Assembly: GCA_017634975.1 (NCBI GenBank)
Contig: JAGBMJ010000011.1
Coordinates: forward strand, 16,367-80,366
Direction: 5' to 3'
Source of the DNA: Lachnospiraceae bacterium
GTDB taxonomy: Bacteria > Bacillota > Clostridia > Lachnospirales > Lachnospiraceae
DNA: 64,000 nt
This document shows, in pieces, positions 8,286-16,165 of this stretch. The notes below the pieces were generated by a model. The model did no database searches. It was not told where the DNA came from and worked only from the letters and a program-made list of their open reading frames with translations. Position numbers and translations under genes: made by a program. Every line of letters begins with the position of its first letter. Position 1 is the stretch's first letter.

Positions 8286-8855
8286 TTAATCGAGGAAATC
8301 ATCCTCATCGTCCGTTGTTGCGAAGTCATCCTCAGCTCTGGACTTGCCGCCGAGAGGTTCACCGTCACGGATCTTCTGAAGGTTGTTCAGACCGCAGGCG
8401 ATTCCCTTGTTACCGTTGCTGTTGAAAGCATAGAGGTTGATGCTGGCTCTTCCGTACACGCCGGAGTAAACTTCGGAACGTTCAAGGATCGGCTGTCTGT
8501 CTGCATCTACGATGCCGGGAGCTGTTGCACTGTTGGCGTTGATGAAGTAACTGTTCTTGTAAGCCTCATCATCAGGTCTTTCAAGATCGCCGTCGCGGAG
8601 AGGAGTCTTGATTGCAGTAAGGGGAGGAACGGACTTGCCGTTGCCCTTAAGCTTGCTCTGACCTTCCTCATAGGCTGCCTGGATAGCCGCATTGATTTTG
8701 TTTATCGTGACGGTATCGGACTTCGGGATGATAAGGGAGACACTGTACTTCGGTGCTCCGCCGTTGATTGACTTGGGATCCCACACATTTGCATAGGACC
8801 ATCTGGTGTTCACTCCTGTGATCACCTTTGTAGGAATAAGTACGTTCTTTGCCAT
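8286..8855 (-). CDS. DUF2815 family, phage ssDNA-binding-like protein
   Basis: This 189-aa protein begins VLIPTKVITGVNTRWSYANV and continues with beta-rich segments (KYSVSLIIPK, YFINANS, GRASINLYAF). It ends in a strongly acidic tail (EDDFATTDDEDDFLD). That layout, an OB-like body plus acidic C-terminus, fits DUF2815 proteins, which are thought to be phage single-stranded DNA-binding proteins of the T7 gp2.5 kind. The acidic tail would contact replication partners. It is encoded 12 bp from the DUF2800 gene and upstream of the polymerase. Confidence 0.88.
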   Translation of the reverse strand: MAKNVLIPTKVITGVNTRWSYANVWDPKSINGGAPKYSVSLIIPKSDTVTINKINAAIQAAYEEGQSKLKGNGKSVPPLTAIKTPLRDGDLERPDDEAYKNSYFINANSATAPGIVDADRQPILERSEVYSGVYGRASINLYAFNSNGNKGIACGLNNLQKIRDGEPLGGKSRAEDDFATTDDEDDFLD

Positions 8856-8867
8856 GATTTTTTCCTC

Positions 8868-9989
8868 CTATTCTTCACTAAAATCATCTTTGGCTGTGTT
8901 CATTGCCGGTCGTTTATCTGATTCCGGCACAAGTGCTGGTTTGCCCGGCGGCTTTGTGATGAAGCCCGCCAGGAGTTCATTGAACTTCTTCTTTCCGAGA
9001 AGAGAAGTCATTGCTGTGATTCCCAGAAGCTTCTTTTCGTAAGGCTCGAAGCCTGCTTCGGTCACGACGGTTGCAACTGCATTTTCATCCGTGAATTTGC
9101 GGTTCGATTTTCCTTCCACGACTTTGAAGCCGGGATACTCTGTACCGCTGAGTGCCTGCTGGAGTGCATATTCCTTGATATCGTTTGCCCAGGCTACCAG
9201 ATCATCGATCCGGGGAAGGATGGCTGCTATTTCTGCATCATCCAGGTTGGGCGGCATATCAAAGTCGTACTGTGCGAGTTCCAGATTATGTTCGGCACGC
9301 TTGCGGCAGGTTGCTTTTGCTTTGCAGAACTGGCAGTGGTCACCGGCGCTAAATTCGCCTTCGCCGTTGTAGGCGAGCTCTGCGGTAGGCTTCAGAATTT
9401 CTTCTGCCCACTTCATAAGGTCTGTCTTGCTGATCTCGTAGGTGCTGATGTTGTCTCTGCGGGGCTGGAAGATTGTAAGACGGATGGTCTGTATGTCATA
9501 GATTCCGTCAAAGGTATCCAATGCTCCCAAGGCGTAGCACATCATCTGAGGATTCTCTGTGGCATCCACCAGGACACCGAGACCGTATTTGAAATCGATG
9601 ATATGCAGTACATCATCTGCCACAATTACGCAGTCACCTGTTCCGAAGCCTTCCGGTACCCACTTTGAGAAGTCCAGCTTTTCCTCGATGAGGATCAGCG
9701 GATCGGAGCAATGCTGCTTTACTTCATTTACCTGTTCCATAACATAGGAAGCATATTCATCGGTGCAGTCAGCCATTTCCGTATCAAAGTAGGTTAGGTT
9801 CTCTGTTGGATCGTTCGGATCCCTGCCCAGCAGCTTCTCGACCTTGTATTCGCAGAGAGCGTGTGCATCGGTGCCTTGCTGGGCGTATGGACTGCCGCTG
9901 TCGTTGATACCGGCACAAAGCTTTGCGCTTGGCGGGCAGGCGAGCCATCTGTGGCTTGCGGAGGCGGAGAGGTATGCGTGCTTAGGCAT
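8868..9989 (-). CDS. DUF2800 family PD-(D/E)XK (RecB-like) nuclease protein
   Basis: The N-terminus (LSASASHRWLACPPSAKLC, then QQGTDAHALCEYKVE) is the DUF2800 signature. The nuclease core follows around residues 120-150: GTGDCVIVADDVLHIIDFKY, giving D-x(n)-D-x-K, a RecB/Cas4-type PD-(D/E)XK active site. Cysteines CQFCKAKATC near residue 220, with an earlier Cys, could hold an iron-sulfur cluster as in AddB/Cas4 relatives. Family members sit beside DUF2815 and phage PolA and probably process DNA ends in phage recombination or replication. It overlaps the next upstream gene's stop by 8 bp, implying translational coupling. Confidence 0.88.
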   Translation of the reverse strand: MPKHAYLSASASHRWLACPPSAKLCAGINDSGSPYAQQGTDAHALCEYKVEKLLGRDPNDPTENLTYFDTEMADCTDEYASYVMEQVNEVKQHCSDPLILIEEKLDFSKWVPEGFGTGDCVIVADDVLHIIDFKYGLGVLVDATENPQMMCYALGALDTFDGIYDIQTIRLTIFQPRRDNISTYEISKTDLMKWAEEILKPTAELAYNGEGEFSAGDHCQFCKAKATCRKRAEHNLELAQYDFDMPPNLDDAEIAAILPRIDDLVAWANDIKEYALQQALSGTEYPGFKVVEGKSNRKFTDENAVATVVTEAGFEPYEKKLLGITAMTSLLGKKKFNELLAGFITKPPGKPALVPESDKRPAMNTAKDDFSEE

Positions 9990-10341
9990 CTGTCAGACCT
10001 TCCACCTCTGCTACAAGAGCGGCATAGTCTTTTGCATCCACATCGGTAAGGCTGCCTCCGTTGCCGTACTTCTGAACGATTGCTTTGACATCTGCTTTAA
10101 ATCTGCCGTCTGCTTCATTTGCCTTCTTTGCCAGGATGCCTCTGACTTCTTCCTTGGAGTATTCCTTTGCAGGCTCTTCCTTAGGAGCGACATCTTCCTT
10201 TTTTGTCTTCTTCGCAGGCTTTGCTAGGGCTTCGTCTGTTCCAGAATAGAATTCCTTCAGAGCTCTGCCGGTCTCAGCCAATGTTTCTCCGCAGCAGATC
10301 AGGTTATCGATCATGGCGGAGAGATCACTCATTTTGCTCAT
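9982..10341 (-). CDS. Phage hypothetical protein, often labelled 'rRNA biogenesis protein rrp5', 119 aa
   Basis: GGAGG lies 8 bp before the ATG. The N-terminal half is helical. A Lys/Glu-rich linker (residues 42-60) leads to a C-terminal segment (EYSKEEVRGILAKKANE, DVKAIVQKYG, YAALVAEVEGL) found in many Firmicute phages next to DUF2800. The 'rrp5' database name has no functional basis that I can see. The compact helical C-terminus resembles small modules that bind nucleic acid or replication partners. Function unknown. Confidence 0.75.
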   Translation of the reverse strand: MSKMSDLSAMIDNLICCGETLAETGRALKEFYSGTDEALAKPAKKTKKEDVAPKEEPAKEYSKEEVRGILAKKANEADGRFKADVKAIVQKYGNGGSLTDVDAKDYAALVAEVEGLTDA

Positions 10342-10486
10342 TGTCTTTACCTCCGTTTTCTGTATTCTGTTTTCTCAGGTTGGCTGCCAGTCTCTTGGCT
10401 ACAACGCTTATGGCGATGAGAGTATCGATAAGCTCTTCGTCGATTGCGGTATCCTGCTGGCTGTTATCAGTGGATTCTTTCTGCAT
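10325..10486 (-). CDS. Small phage protein, 53 aa, first gene of leftward replication operon
   Basis: This gene is short but well supported. GGAAGG lies 8 bp before the ATG at 10,486, and the stop overlaps the following gene by 17 bp. The product is MQKESTDNSQQDTAIDEELI..., with a helix LIDTLIAISVVAKRLAANLR, a pattern I recognise from small proteins preceding DUF2800 in related phages. It is the first gene after the divergent promoter region. Its function is unknown. Confidence 0.7.
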   Translation of the reverse strand: MQKESTDNSQQDTAIDEELIDTLIAISVVAKRLAANLRKQNTENGGKDNEQNE

Positions 10487-10523
10487 CTGCAGCACCTTCC
10501 TTTCCGAATGGCTTTGTTGCCTT

Positions 10524-10562
10524 TCTATCTTCCTAAGCGGGTTTGGAAATGATTTTTCCGGT
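10524..10562 (-). promoter_or_regulatory. Conserved 39-bp phage control element, copy A (leftward)
   Basis: Read on the minus strand it is ACCGGAA, 11 variable bases, then AAACCCGCTTAGGAAG and ATAGA. It lies 37 bp upstream of the first gene of the leftward replication operon. Two other copies with the same internal spacing are at 10,663-10,701 and 40,938-40,976. It is probably a promoter or activator site specific to this phage. Confidence 0.65.
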
Positions 10563-10696
10563 CGCAGGGAAATAATTTTTGAAAAAGTGCCGGTCGTGAT
10601 TTCGCTTATAAAAGGAAGCGATTCAGACCGGCTGTATTTTTGTTTGCGAAATATGATGATTGACCGGAAAAAGTTCGGTGAAACCCGCTTAGGAAG
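10529..10696. repeat. Divergent control region bounded by 16-bp perfect inverted repeat
   Basis: CTTCCTAAGCGGGTTT (10,529-10,544) is exactly mirrored by AAACCCGCTTAGGAAG (10,681-10,696). Between them the two arms repeat CCGGTC (10,558 and 10,590) and GACCGG (10,626 and 10,662), and the centre has TCGCTT/AAGCGA. The two arms are therefore copies of one control module in opposite orientation, driving the leftward polymerase operon and the rightward primase operon. No gene lies in this 256-bp gap. Confidence 0.75.
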
Positions 10697-10701
10697 TTAG
10701 G
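10663..10701 (+). promoter_or_regulatory. Conserved 39-bp phage control element, copy B (rightward)
   Basis: ACCGGAA (10,663-10,669), 11 variable bases, AAACCCGCTTAGGAAG (10,681-10,696), then TTAGG. It is 41 bp upstream of the primase start. The fixed distance between the GGAA and CGCTTA blocks looks like a -35/-10 pair of ECF-sigma type, though no such sigma factor is encoded in the window. Confidence 0.65.
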
Positions 10702-10742
10702 AGGAAATTGTTCCTTACTTTTTAAGAAAAGAGGTTAAAGCT

Positions 10743-13031
10743 ATGAAGATTACCATGTTCACAGCAAATTGCGTTGGACAGGCCGGTAACTGTAGCTATC
10801 CAAGCCGTGCGGTAATAACCACGGCGGAGCAGCTGCAGAGCGCAGCCAGGTCAGACCACGTATGCGCAGAGTACAAGGGGAATTATCGAAGCATCGGGAA
10901 TTTCATAAGGTCAGATGTGATCGTGATGGATATCGATAATGACCATTCCGAGAATCCCGAAGACTGGATCACTCAGGAGAAGCTGGATGATATGTTTCCT
11001 GATTTCTCCTATGCTCTGGTACCAAGCCGCAATCATATGAAGGAAAAGGACGGCAAGCCGGCCAGACCGAAATACCACGTCTACTTCCAGATCGGTGAGG
11101 TCAAGGATGCGAAGGTTTATGCGGGATTGAAGAGAGCGCTTTATAAGAAGTGTCCGTTCTTTGACGGGAACGCGCTGGATGCAGCCAGGTTTTTATATGG
11201 TTCCGACAGTGGTGATGTGATTTGGCATGAAGGCTGGATGACCATTGATGAAGAGGTCAGTCCGGATTATTCAGATGAAGATTCGGATACTGCAGACGGA
11301 CAGGCAGGTAATAGTTCGGGGCCGATTCTGCAGGGAAGCCGTAACAACACCATGAGCCGTTTTGCCTCGAGGATCCTGAAAAGATACGGCAACACGGAGA
11401 AGGCTCATGTGGCTTTTATGGAGCATGCAGAGAAATGTGATCCGCCACTACCGGATGCGGAGCTGAATACGATCTGGAACAGTGCGGTGAAGTTTTTTGA
11501 AAAGAAGATCTCTTCATCAGACGGGTATGTGCCGCCCGAACAGTATAATTCCGATTTCAGCGATGCTTCCTTAAAGCCGGAAGATTATTCGGACATCGGT
11601 GAGGCGAAGGTATTGGTGCAGGAATACGGCAGCGAGCTCAGGTTCTCGGCCGCAACGGATTATCTCAGATATGACGGTGACCGCTGGGTGGAGGACATGC
11701 AGCTGGCAATCGGAGCGATTGAAGAGTTCCTTGATCTGCAGTTGGTAGACGCTCAGCAGGAGAAGGAAGTTGCAGAAAAGGCACTTATCGATGCCGGGAT
11801 TCCGGAGTCTGTCGTTAAGGGCGGTTCTAAAACAGTAGCGAAGGAGATAGCGGATGATCAGATGCCGCTTCTGTATGCGCTGATCTCGGCGGAGACCTAT
11901 TTGAAGTTCGTACTGAAACGCAGGGATTACAAATACATCGTTTCTACCGGGAATGCTGCAAAGCCGATGATCGGTATCGATGTGAATGACCTGGATAAGA
12001 ATGAGTTCCTCATCAATACACCGTATGCGACCTATGACCTGAGGCAGGGACTATCGGGGGAGCAGCCACATAATCCGGAAGATCTGATTACAAAGATTAC
12101 GACATGTGCACCGGGATCTGATGACGGACAGTTGTGGCTGGATGCCTTGGATCTGTTTTTCTGCGGTGATAAAGAGCTGATTGAGTATGTGCAGTTGGTG
12201 GTCGGAATGGCAGCGATCGGGAAGGTCTATCAGGAGCATATGATCATAGCCTATGGAGGCGGTGCAAACGGCAAGTCCACTTTCTGGAACACTATCTTCC
12301 GTGTTCTGGGTGATTATGCCGGGAAGCTTTCTGCAGAAGCCCTGACCATGAACTGCAAGAGAAATATCAAGCCTGAGATGGCGGAGCTCAAAGGCCGCAG
12401 GCTCATCATTTCATCGGAGATGGAAGAGGGAATGCGCCTTAACACGGCTACGGTAAAGCAGCTGTGTTCTACAGATGAGATCCAGGCAGAGAAGAAGTAC
12501 AAGGCCCCGTTCCATTTTGTGCCGTCACACACGCTGGTGCTGTACACGAACCACCTGCCGAAGGTCGGTGCAAATGATGACGGTATCTGGAGAAGATTGA
12601 TCGTGATTCCCTTCAATGCGAAGATCACCGGCGATAACGATATCAAGAATTATGCGGATTACCTGTATGAGCATGCCGGTTCCTTCATTATGAGCTGGAT
12701 TATCGAAGGCGCGAAGAAGGCTTATGACATGGATTTCAAGGTGCCACTTCCGAAGATTGTCGAGGATGCGATCGAAGCATACCGCGAGGATAACGACTGG
12801 CTGGGACACTTTCTGGCGGACTGCTGCGACATTGATAAGGCAGCATCTGAGAAGTCCGGAGAACTGTATCAAGCCTATAGGGCATACTGCCTGCAGAATG
12901 GAGAGTTTACCAGAAGTACGACAGATTTTTACAGTTCTATCGAGAAGTTGGGTTTCCCTAAGAAGAAGGTCAAGACGGGATCCTTTGTATATGGCTTGAA
13001 GTTAAAACAGGGGCAGGATTTTCTGGAGTGA
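10743..13031 (+). CDS. Phage P4-type primase/helicase (D5/VirE-like), 762 aa
   Basis: The N-terminal 200 residues resemble an archaeo-eukaryotic primase domain: VIVMDIDNDHSENPEDWI offers the metal-binding Asp pair, and ALVPSRNH then KYHVYFQIG the s-x-H and neighbouring strands. Residues about 300-700 are the D5_N/P4 superfamily 3 helicase, with Walker A AYGGGANGKSTFWN near residue 505, Walker B LIISSEMEEG, and sensor DDGIWRRLIVIPF. It should prime and unwind phage DNA for the family A polymerase. It is the first gene of the rightward early operon, behind control element B, and is followed by iteron-like repeats. Confidence 0.93.
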   Translation: MKITMFTANCVGQAGNCSYPSRAVITTAEQLQSAARSDHVCAEYKGNYRSIGNFIRSDVIVMDIDNDHSENPEDWITQEKLDDMFPDFSYALVPSRNHMKEKDGKPARPKYHVYFQIGEVKDAKVYAGLKRALYKKCPFFDGNALDAARFLYGSDSGDVIWHEGWMTIDEEVSPDYSDEDSDTADGQAGNSSGPILQGSRNNTMSRFASRILKRYGNTEKAHVAFMEHAEKCDPPLPDAELNTIWNSAVKFFEKKISSSDGYVPPEQYNSDFSDASLKPEDYSDIGEAKVLVQEYGSELRFSAATDYLRYDGDRWVEDMQLAIGAIEEFLDLQLVDAQQEKEVAEKALIDAGIPESVVKGGSKTVAKEIADDQMPLLYALISAETYLKFVLKRRDYKYIVSTGNAAKPMIGIDVNDLDKNEFLINTPYATYDLRQGLSGEQPHNPEDLITKITTCAPGSDDGQLWLDALDLFFCGDKELIEYVQLVVGMAAIGKVYQEHMIIAYGGGANGKSTFWNTIFRVLGDYAGKLSAEALTMNCKRNIKPEMAELKGRRLIISSEMEEGMRLNTATVKQLCSTDEIQAEKKYKAPFHFVPSHTLVLYTNHLPKVGANDDGIWRRLIVIPFNAKITGDNDIKNYADYLYEHAGSFIMSWIIEGAKKAYDMDFKVPLPKIVEDAIEAYREDNDWLGHFLADCCDIDKAASEKSGELYQAYRAYCLQNGEFTRSTTDFYSSIEKLGFPKKKVKTGSFVYGLKLKQGQDFLE

Positions 13032-13200
13032 CGGTCGATGACAGTCAAACAGTAAACTGTTTCAGATTTGCTGTTTCTCAGAAAGCCTTGATTTAAGCCG
13101 TGGTGACAGTCGGTGACACTCATACCAGAAAAGTCCCTATAGAGTGTTTTTCAAAACTGTTCTAAAGGGAGTTTTTGTGTAGACCATCACCGACCGTCAC
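13028..13200. repeat. Three 19-bp iteron-like repeats, candidate replication origin
   Basis: The consensus GTGACRGTCGRTGAYRSTC occurs at 13,028-13,046 (+, overlapping the primase stop), 13,103-13,121 (+) and 13,182-13,200 (-). Pairwise identity is about 15-16 of 19. The gap is otherwise gene-free. Repeats next to a P4-type primase gene are a typical setting for an origin recognised by that protein; that function is inference. Confidence 0.6.
13132..13177 (+). terminator. Imperfect hairpin with T-rich tail after primase
   Basis: TCCCTATAGA (13,134-13,143) pairs with TCTAAAGGGA (13,161-13,170) with one mismatch. It is followed by GTTTTT. It may partly terminate transcription leaving the primase gene, and it sits between repeats 2 and 3 of the iteron set. 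Confidence 0.5.
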
Positions 13201-13224
13201 CTTTGGCAGAATGCGGAGGTTGCG

Positions 13225-13506
13225 ATGCGAGAAAAGGTAATAGAGCAGAAGCTGGTTTCCGAGGTTAAGCGCCGTGGTGGGATCTGTCCGAAATGGGTGT
13301 CCCCAGGATTTGACGGGATGCCCGACCGATTAGTCTTTCTGCCGGGAAGGCATTTCGGGATGGTGGAAGTGAAGCGTCCCGGAGAAAGACCAAGACCACT
13401 TCAGGTATCGCGACACCAGCTTTTGATGAAATTAGGCTTCCGGGTCTATGTACTGGATGATCCGGAGCAGATTGGAGGAATACTGGATGAGATACAATCC
13501 ACATGA
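13225..13506 (+). CDS. VRR-NUC domain endonuclease, 93 aa
   Basis: This is the minimal stand-alone VRR-NUC form. REKVIEQKLVSEVKRRGG leads to GFDGMPDRLVFLPGR and FGMVEVKRPGE, giving the GxPD...EVK active site of the PD-(D/E)XK superfamily; the remaining catalytic residue is in SRHQ. In phages this nuclease lies next to an SNF2-like helicase and probably cuts branched DNA such as Holliday junctions or flaps. The downstream helicase gene begins inside its last seven codons, so the two are translationally coupled. Confidence 0.93.
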   Translation: MREKVIEQKLVSEVKRRGGICPKWVSPGFDGMPDRLVFLPGRHFGMVEVKRPGERPRPLQVSRHQLLMKLGFRVYVLDDPEQIGGILDEIQST

Positions 13507-14863
13507 TTATCAGATATATGCGATCAATTTCATAAAGGAACATCCCATTGCAGCAATCCTTTTGGATATGGGCATGGGTAAGACCAGCATCGTGCTGGCG
13601 GCGCTGAATGAGCTGATGTTTAATAGCTTTGAGGTGACAAAAGTTCTGATCATAGCGCCTTTGAGGGTAGCGAAGCATACGTGGTCAGCAGAAATACAAA
13701 AGTGGGACCAGCTCCGGGGTCTTCGATATTCTATTGCAGTCGGTACGGCAGCAGATAGGATGAAGGCACTTCAGGCAGATGCGGATATCTACATTATCAA
13801 CAGAGAAAACGTGCCCTGGCTGATTGAGAAGAGCGGGCTGCCGTTTGACTACGACATGGTGGTGATCGATGAGCTTTCATCTTTTAAGAACTGGCAGGCA
13901 AAGAGATTCAAGGCGCTTATGCAGGTAAGACCGAGGGTGAAAAGAATTGTCGGTTTGACCGGAACACCTTCGAGTAACGGTTTGATGGATCTCTTTGCAG
14001 AATACAAGGTTCTGGATAAAGGTGAGAGACTGGGAAGGTTCATCAGTCAGTACAGAGCAGAATATTTTGTGCCGGATCAGGTAAACGGTCCGATCGTGTA
14101 CAGTTATCGACTAAGGAAGGGTGCCGATAAGAGGATTTACGACAGAATTTCAGATATCACGATTTCCATGAAGGGGACAGACCATTTGAAGATGCCGGAG
14201 CTGGTGAATTCAGAATATCCTGTTTATCTGGATGATGATGAGCGTGAAAAATATGAGGCGATGGCCAGCGACCTTGTGATCAATCTTCCGGGAGGCGAAG
14301 TGACGGCTGCAAATGCTGCAACATTATCCGGAAAGCTGACACAGATGGCAAACGGTGCCGTTTACTCCGATGCCGGTGGTATCGAGCATATTCATGATAA
14401 GAAGCTTGATGCCTTGGAGGATATCATCGAGGCAGCGAATGGAAAAAGCATTCTTGTGGCGTATTGGTTCAAGCATGATCTGACAAGGATCACTGAAAGG
14501 CTTGATGCACTGGGCGTTCATTACGGAAAGCTTGATTCTGACAGCAGTATTGAAGATTGGAATGCAGGAAGACTGGAAGTAGGACTCATTCATCCGGCTT
14601 CTGCTGGACATGGGCTGAATCTTCAGAGCGGCGGCAATACCCTTGTGTGGTTCGGCATGATATGGAGCCTGGAGCTTTACCAGCAGACTGTGGCAAGACT
14701 TTGGAGACAGGGACAGGAATCTGGAACGGTCGTAGTTCAGCATATTATTACGGCGGATACGATTGATGAAAGAATATTGAAGGCACTGTCGCATAAAGGC
14801 GATACACAGTCCAGACTGATCGATGCCGTAAAAGCTGAGGTGAGTGCCTATGGCAGGAAGTAA
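13487..14863 (+). CDS. SNF2-family DEAD/DEAH helicase, 458 aa
   Basis: ATG 13,487 is chosen because GGAGG (13,474-13,478) is 8 bp upstream; an earlier in-frame ATG at 13,448 lacks one. Motif I is LLDMGMGKTS and motif II VVIDELSSFKN (DE-L-S variant of DEAH). Motif III is VGLTGTPSSNG. The C-terminal domain has LNLQSGGNTLVWFG and QTVARLWRQGQESG, the SNF2 motifs V and VI. It should translocate on duplex DNA using ATP, working with the VRR-NUC protein in branch processing or strand exchange during phage replication. Confidence 0.93.
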   Translation: MRYNPHDYQIYAINFIKEHPIAAILLDMGMGKTSIVLAALNELMFNSFEVTKVLIIAPLRVAKHTWSAEIQKWDQLRGLRYSIAVGTAADRMKALQADADIYIINRENVPWLIEKSGLPFDYDMVVIDELSSFKNWQAKRFKALMQVRPRVKRIVGLTGTPSSNGLMDLFAEYKVLDKGERLGRFISQYRAEYFVPDQVNGPIVYSYRLRKGADKRIYDRISDITISMKGTDHLKMPELVNSEYPVYLDDDEREKYEAMASDLVINLPGGEVTAANAATLSGKLTQMANGAVYSDAGGIEHIHDKKLDALEDIIEAANGKSILVAYWFKHDLTRITERLDALGVHYGKLDSDSSIEDWNAGRLEVGLIHPASAGHGLNLQSGGNTLVWFGMIWSLELYQQTVARLWRQGQESGTVVVQHIITADTIDERILKALSHKGDTQSRLIDAVKAEVSAYGRK

Positions 14864-15134
14864 GAATCTGGCTGAAGATCCATATGAGCGATTGGCAAAC
14901 GCTATTGTTCTGCAGGCGGTATCCGATTACAGGGTGGCGCTGAAGAAGATCAAGGCTCATCCGAAAAACAGAGAGGCAATCAGCGAAGCCTTGGAGATTG
15001 AGAAGTTCTTTCGCTCCGGCTGGTACAGCCAGCTGACTGATGTGGACGGGGAATATCTGATCCGGAGGCTTCAGGACGAAATAAGACAATCAGAGTCAAT
15101 CCAAGGGAAGAAAAATAAATCCAATCGGAGGTAG
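14850..15134 (+). CDS. Conserved phage protein, 94 aa, unknown function
   Basis: GAGG (14,837-14,840) supports ATG 14,850; it overlaps the helicase stop by 14 bp. The protein is helical and basic: NLAEDPYERLANAIVLQAVS, YRVALKKIKAHPKNREA, EIEKFFRSGWYSQLTDVDGE. Such small proteins regularly lie between the SNF2 helicase and the DUF1492 gene in related prophages. The FFRSGWY segment is a family marker, but I know no function. Confidence 0.8.
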   Translation: MAGSKNLAEDPYERLANAIVLQAVSDYRVALKKIKAHPKNREAISEALEIEKFFRSGWYSQLTDVDGEYLIRRLQDEIRQSESIQGKKNKSNRR

Positions 15135-15137
15135 CTT

Positions 15138-15569
15138 ATGAACAAGCATCAGATAGCAGCAAAGAAATATTTGTCGCAGGCCTTTGGACTGAATCAGCGT
15201 ATCGAGAGCAAGCTGGGTCAGATTGAGGAACTTCATGATCTGGCAACCAAAGCGACCGTGACATATTCGGATATGCCGAGGAATCCGAACAAAGGACATT
15301 CCCGTCTGGAGGATGCGGTGATAAAGATCATCGAACTTGAAACCGAGATCAATAAGGATATGGTGGAACTGGTTGAACTGAAGAAGGATATCATCCGCAG
15401 GATAAAAGCCGTGGAGAGTACAGAGCTTCAGACTGTATTGGAGCTTAGGTACCTGTCCTATATGAGATGGGAAGAGATCGCCATCGAGCTTGGATACGGT
15501 ATCGACAATGTATTCCGCCTTCACAGGAATGCACTGGATGAAATCAAGATTCCGAAAACAATACAGTAA
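15138..15569 (+). CDS. DUF1492-type late transcription regulator (sigma region 4-like)
   Basis: Residues 1-95 form a long helical coiled region. Residues 100-140 (LELRYLSYMRWEEIAIELGY, then VFRLHRNALDEI) are a helix-turn-helix like sigma-70 region 4. DUF1492/ArpU/RinA-like proteins in this position, just before HNH and terminase, switch on late genes in several Firmicute phages. It is the last gene of the early operon; a terminator-like hairpin follows at 15,634. The regulatory role is inferred from family and position. Confidence 0.85.
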   Translation: MNKHQIAAKKYLSQAFGLNQRIESKLGQIEELHDLATKATVTYSDMPRNPNKGHSRLEDAVIKIIELETEINKDMVELVELKKDIIRRIKAVESTELQTVLELRYLSYMRWEEIAIELGYGIDNVFRLHRNALDEIKIPKTIQ

Positions 15570-15633
15570 AATCAAGTACGATACAGTAAGCCTATGTGAT
15601 ATTGTTAAAATGGCAAAAGGCTAAGATTAAGGA

Positions 15634-15667
15634 GCCGTTACGGGAGCAGAATCCGTGGCGGCTTTTT
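15634..15667 (+). terminator. Intrinsic terminator between early and late operons
   Basis: GCCGTTACGG (15,634-15,643) pairs with CCGTGGCGGC (15,653-15,662), including two G-U pairs. Five T residues follow. It separates the early operon from the HNH/packaging genes, where the DUF1492 protein would act. Confidence 0.75.
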
Positions 15668-15689
15668 CTGTGGGAAAGAAGGTGGACAG

Positions 15690-16055
15690 ATGCCAAGCAA
15701 ACCTAAGAAGCCTTGTGCTTATCCGGGCTGTCCGAACCTTACAGACGGTCGTTACTGTCCGGAGCATCAGCAGAAGGTCAACAGTAATTATGAGAAGTAT
15801 GGCAGGGATAAAGGCACGAAGAAAAGATATGGTCGTGCATGGAAGCGGATCCGTGACAAGTATGCTGCGGAGCATCCGTTCTGTGAGCTGTGTTTTGATC
15901 GTGGAATCATCGTGCCTACAGAAGAGATACATCATAAGAAGCCGTTGAGTGAAGGTGGCACGCACGATCGTAGTAATCTGATCGCGCTGTGCAAGTCGTG
16001 TCACTCACACATACACGCGAAGAGAGGGGACTACTGGGGGAACCGTCGTGGGTAG
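15690..16055 (+). CDS. HNH endonuclease (packaging-associated)
   Basis: The protein has a Cys pair near the N-terminus (CAYPGCPN, RYCPEH) and a classic HNH core: CELCFDRG, EEIHHKKPLSEGG, and SNLIALCKSCHSHIH. The zinc cysteines, the His-His and the Asn are all present. HNH proteins located directly before the terminase in cos-type HK97 phages are needed with the large terminase to cut cos. It therefore acts on concatemeric phage DNA at packaging. Confidence 0.95.
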   Translation: MPSKPKKPCAYPGCPNLTDGRYCPEHQQKVNSNYEKYGRDKGTKKRYGRAWKRIRDKYAAEHPFCELCFDRGIIVPTEEIHHKKPLSEGGTHDRSNLIALCKSCHSHIHAKRGDYWGNRRG

Positions 16056-16128
16056 GGGGTGGTGAAATCTCTACACGTAAGGCTCCCAGGGAACGGCGCG
16101 GGGGTCACGCGTGCAAAATCGCGAAATG
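16045..16128 (+). other. Candidate cos (DNA packaging cleavage) region
   Basis: The 110-bp gap between HNH and terminase small subunit holds a G-rich segment, a GTGAAATCTCTAC motif and CGGCGCGGGGGTCACGCG, followed by CAAAATCGCGAAAT. This order recurs in my knowledge of HNH-containing HK97-like phages at their cohesive-end site. Cleavage position is not determined. Confidence 0.45.
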
Positions 16129-16165
16129 GAAAGTGAAAATCTGACAGGAAGGAGGGTGATGCCCT

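Noticed and set aside
10203-10700. Plus-strand frame of 165 codons across the divergent control region
   Set aside because: It overlaps three supported minus-strand genes and the inverted-repeat control region, and its composition is typical of antisense.
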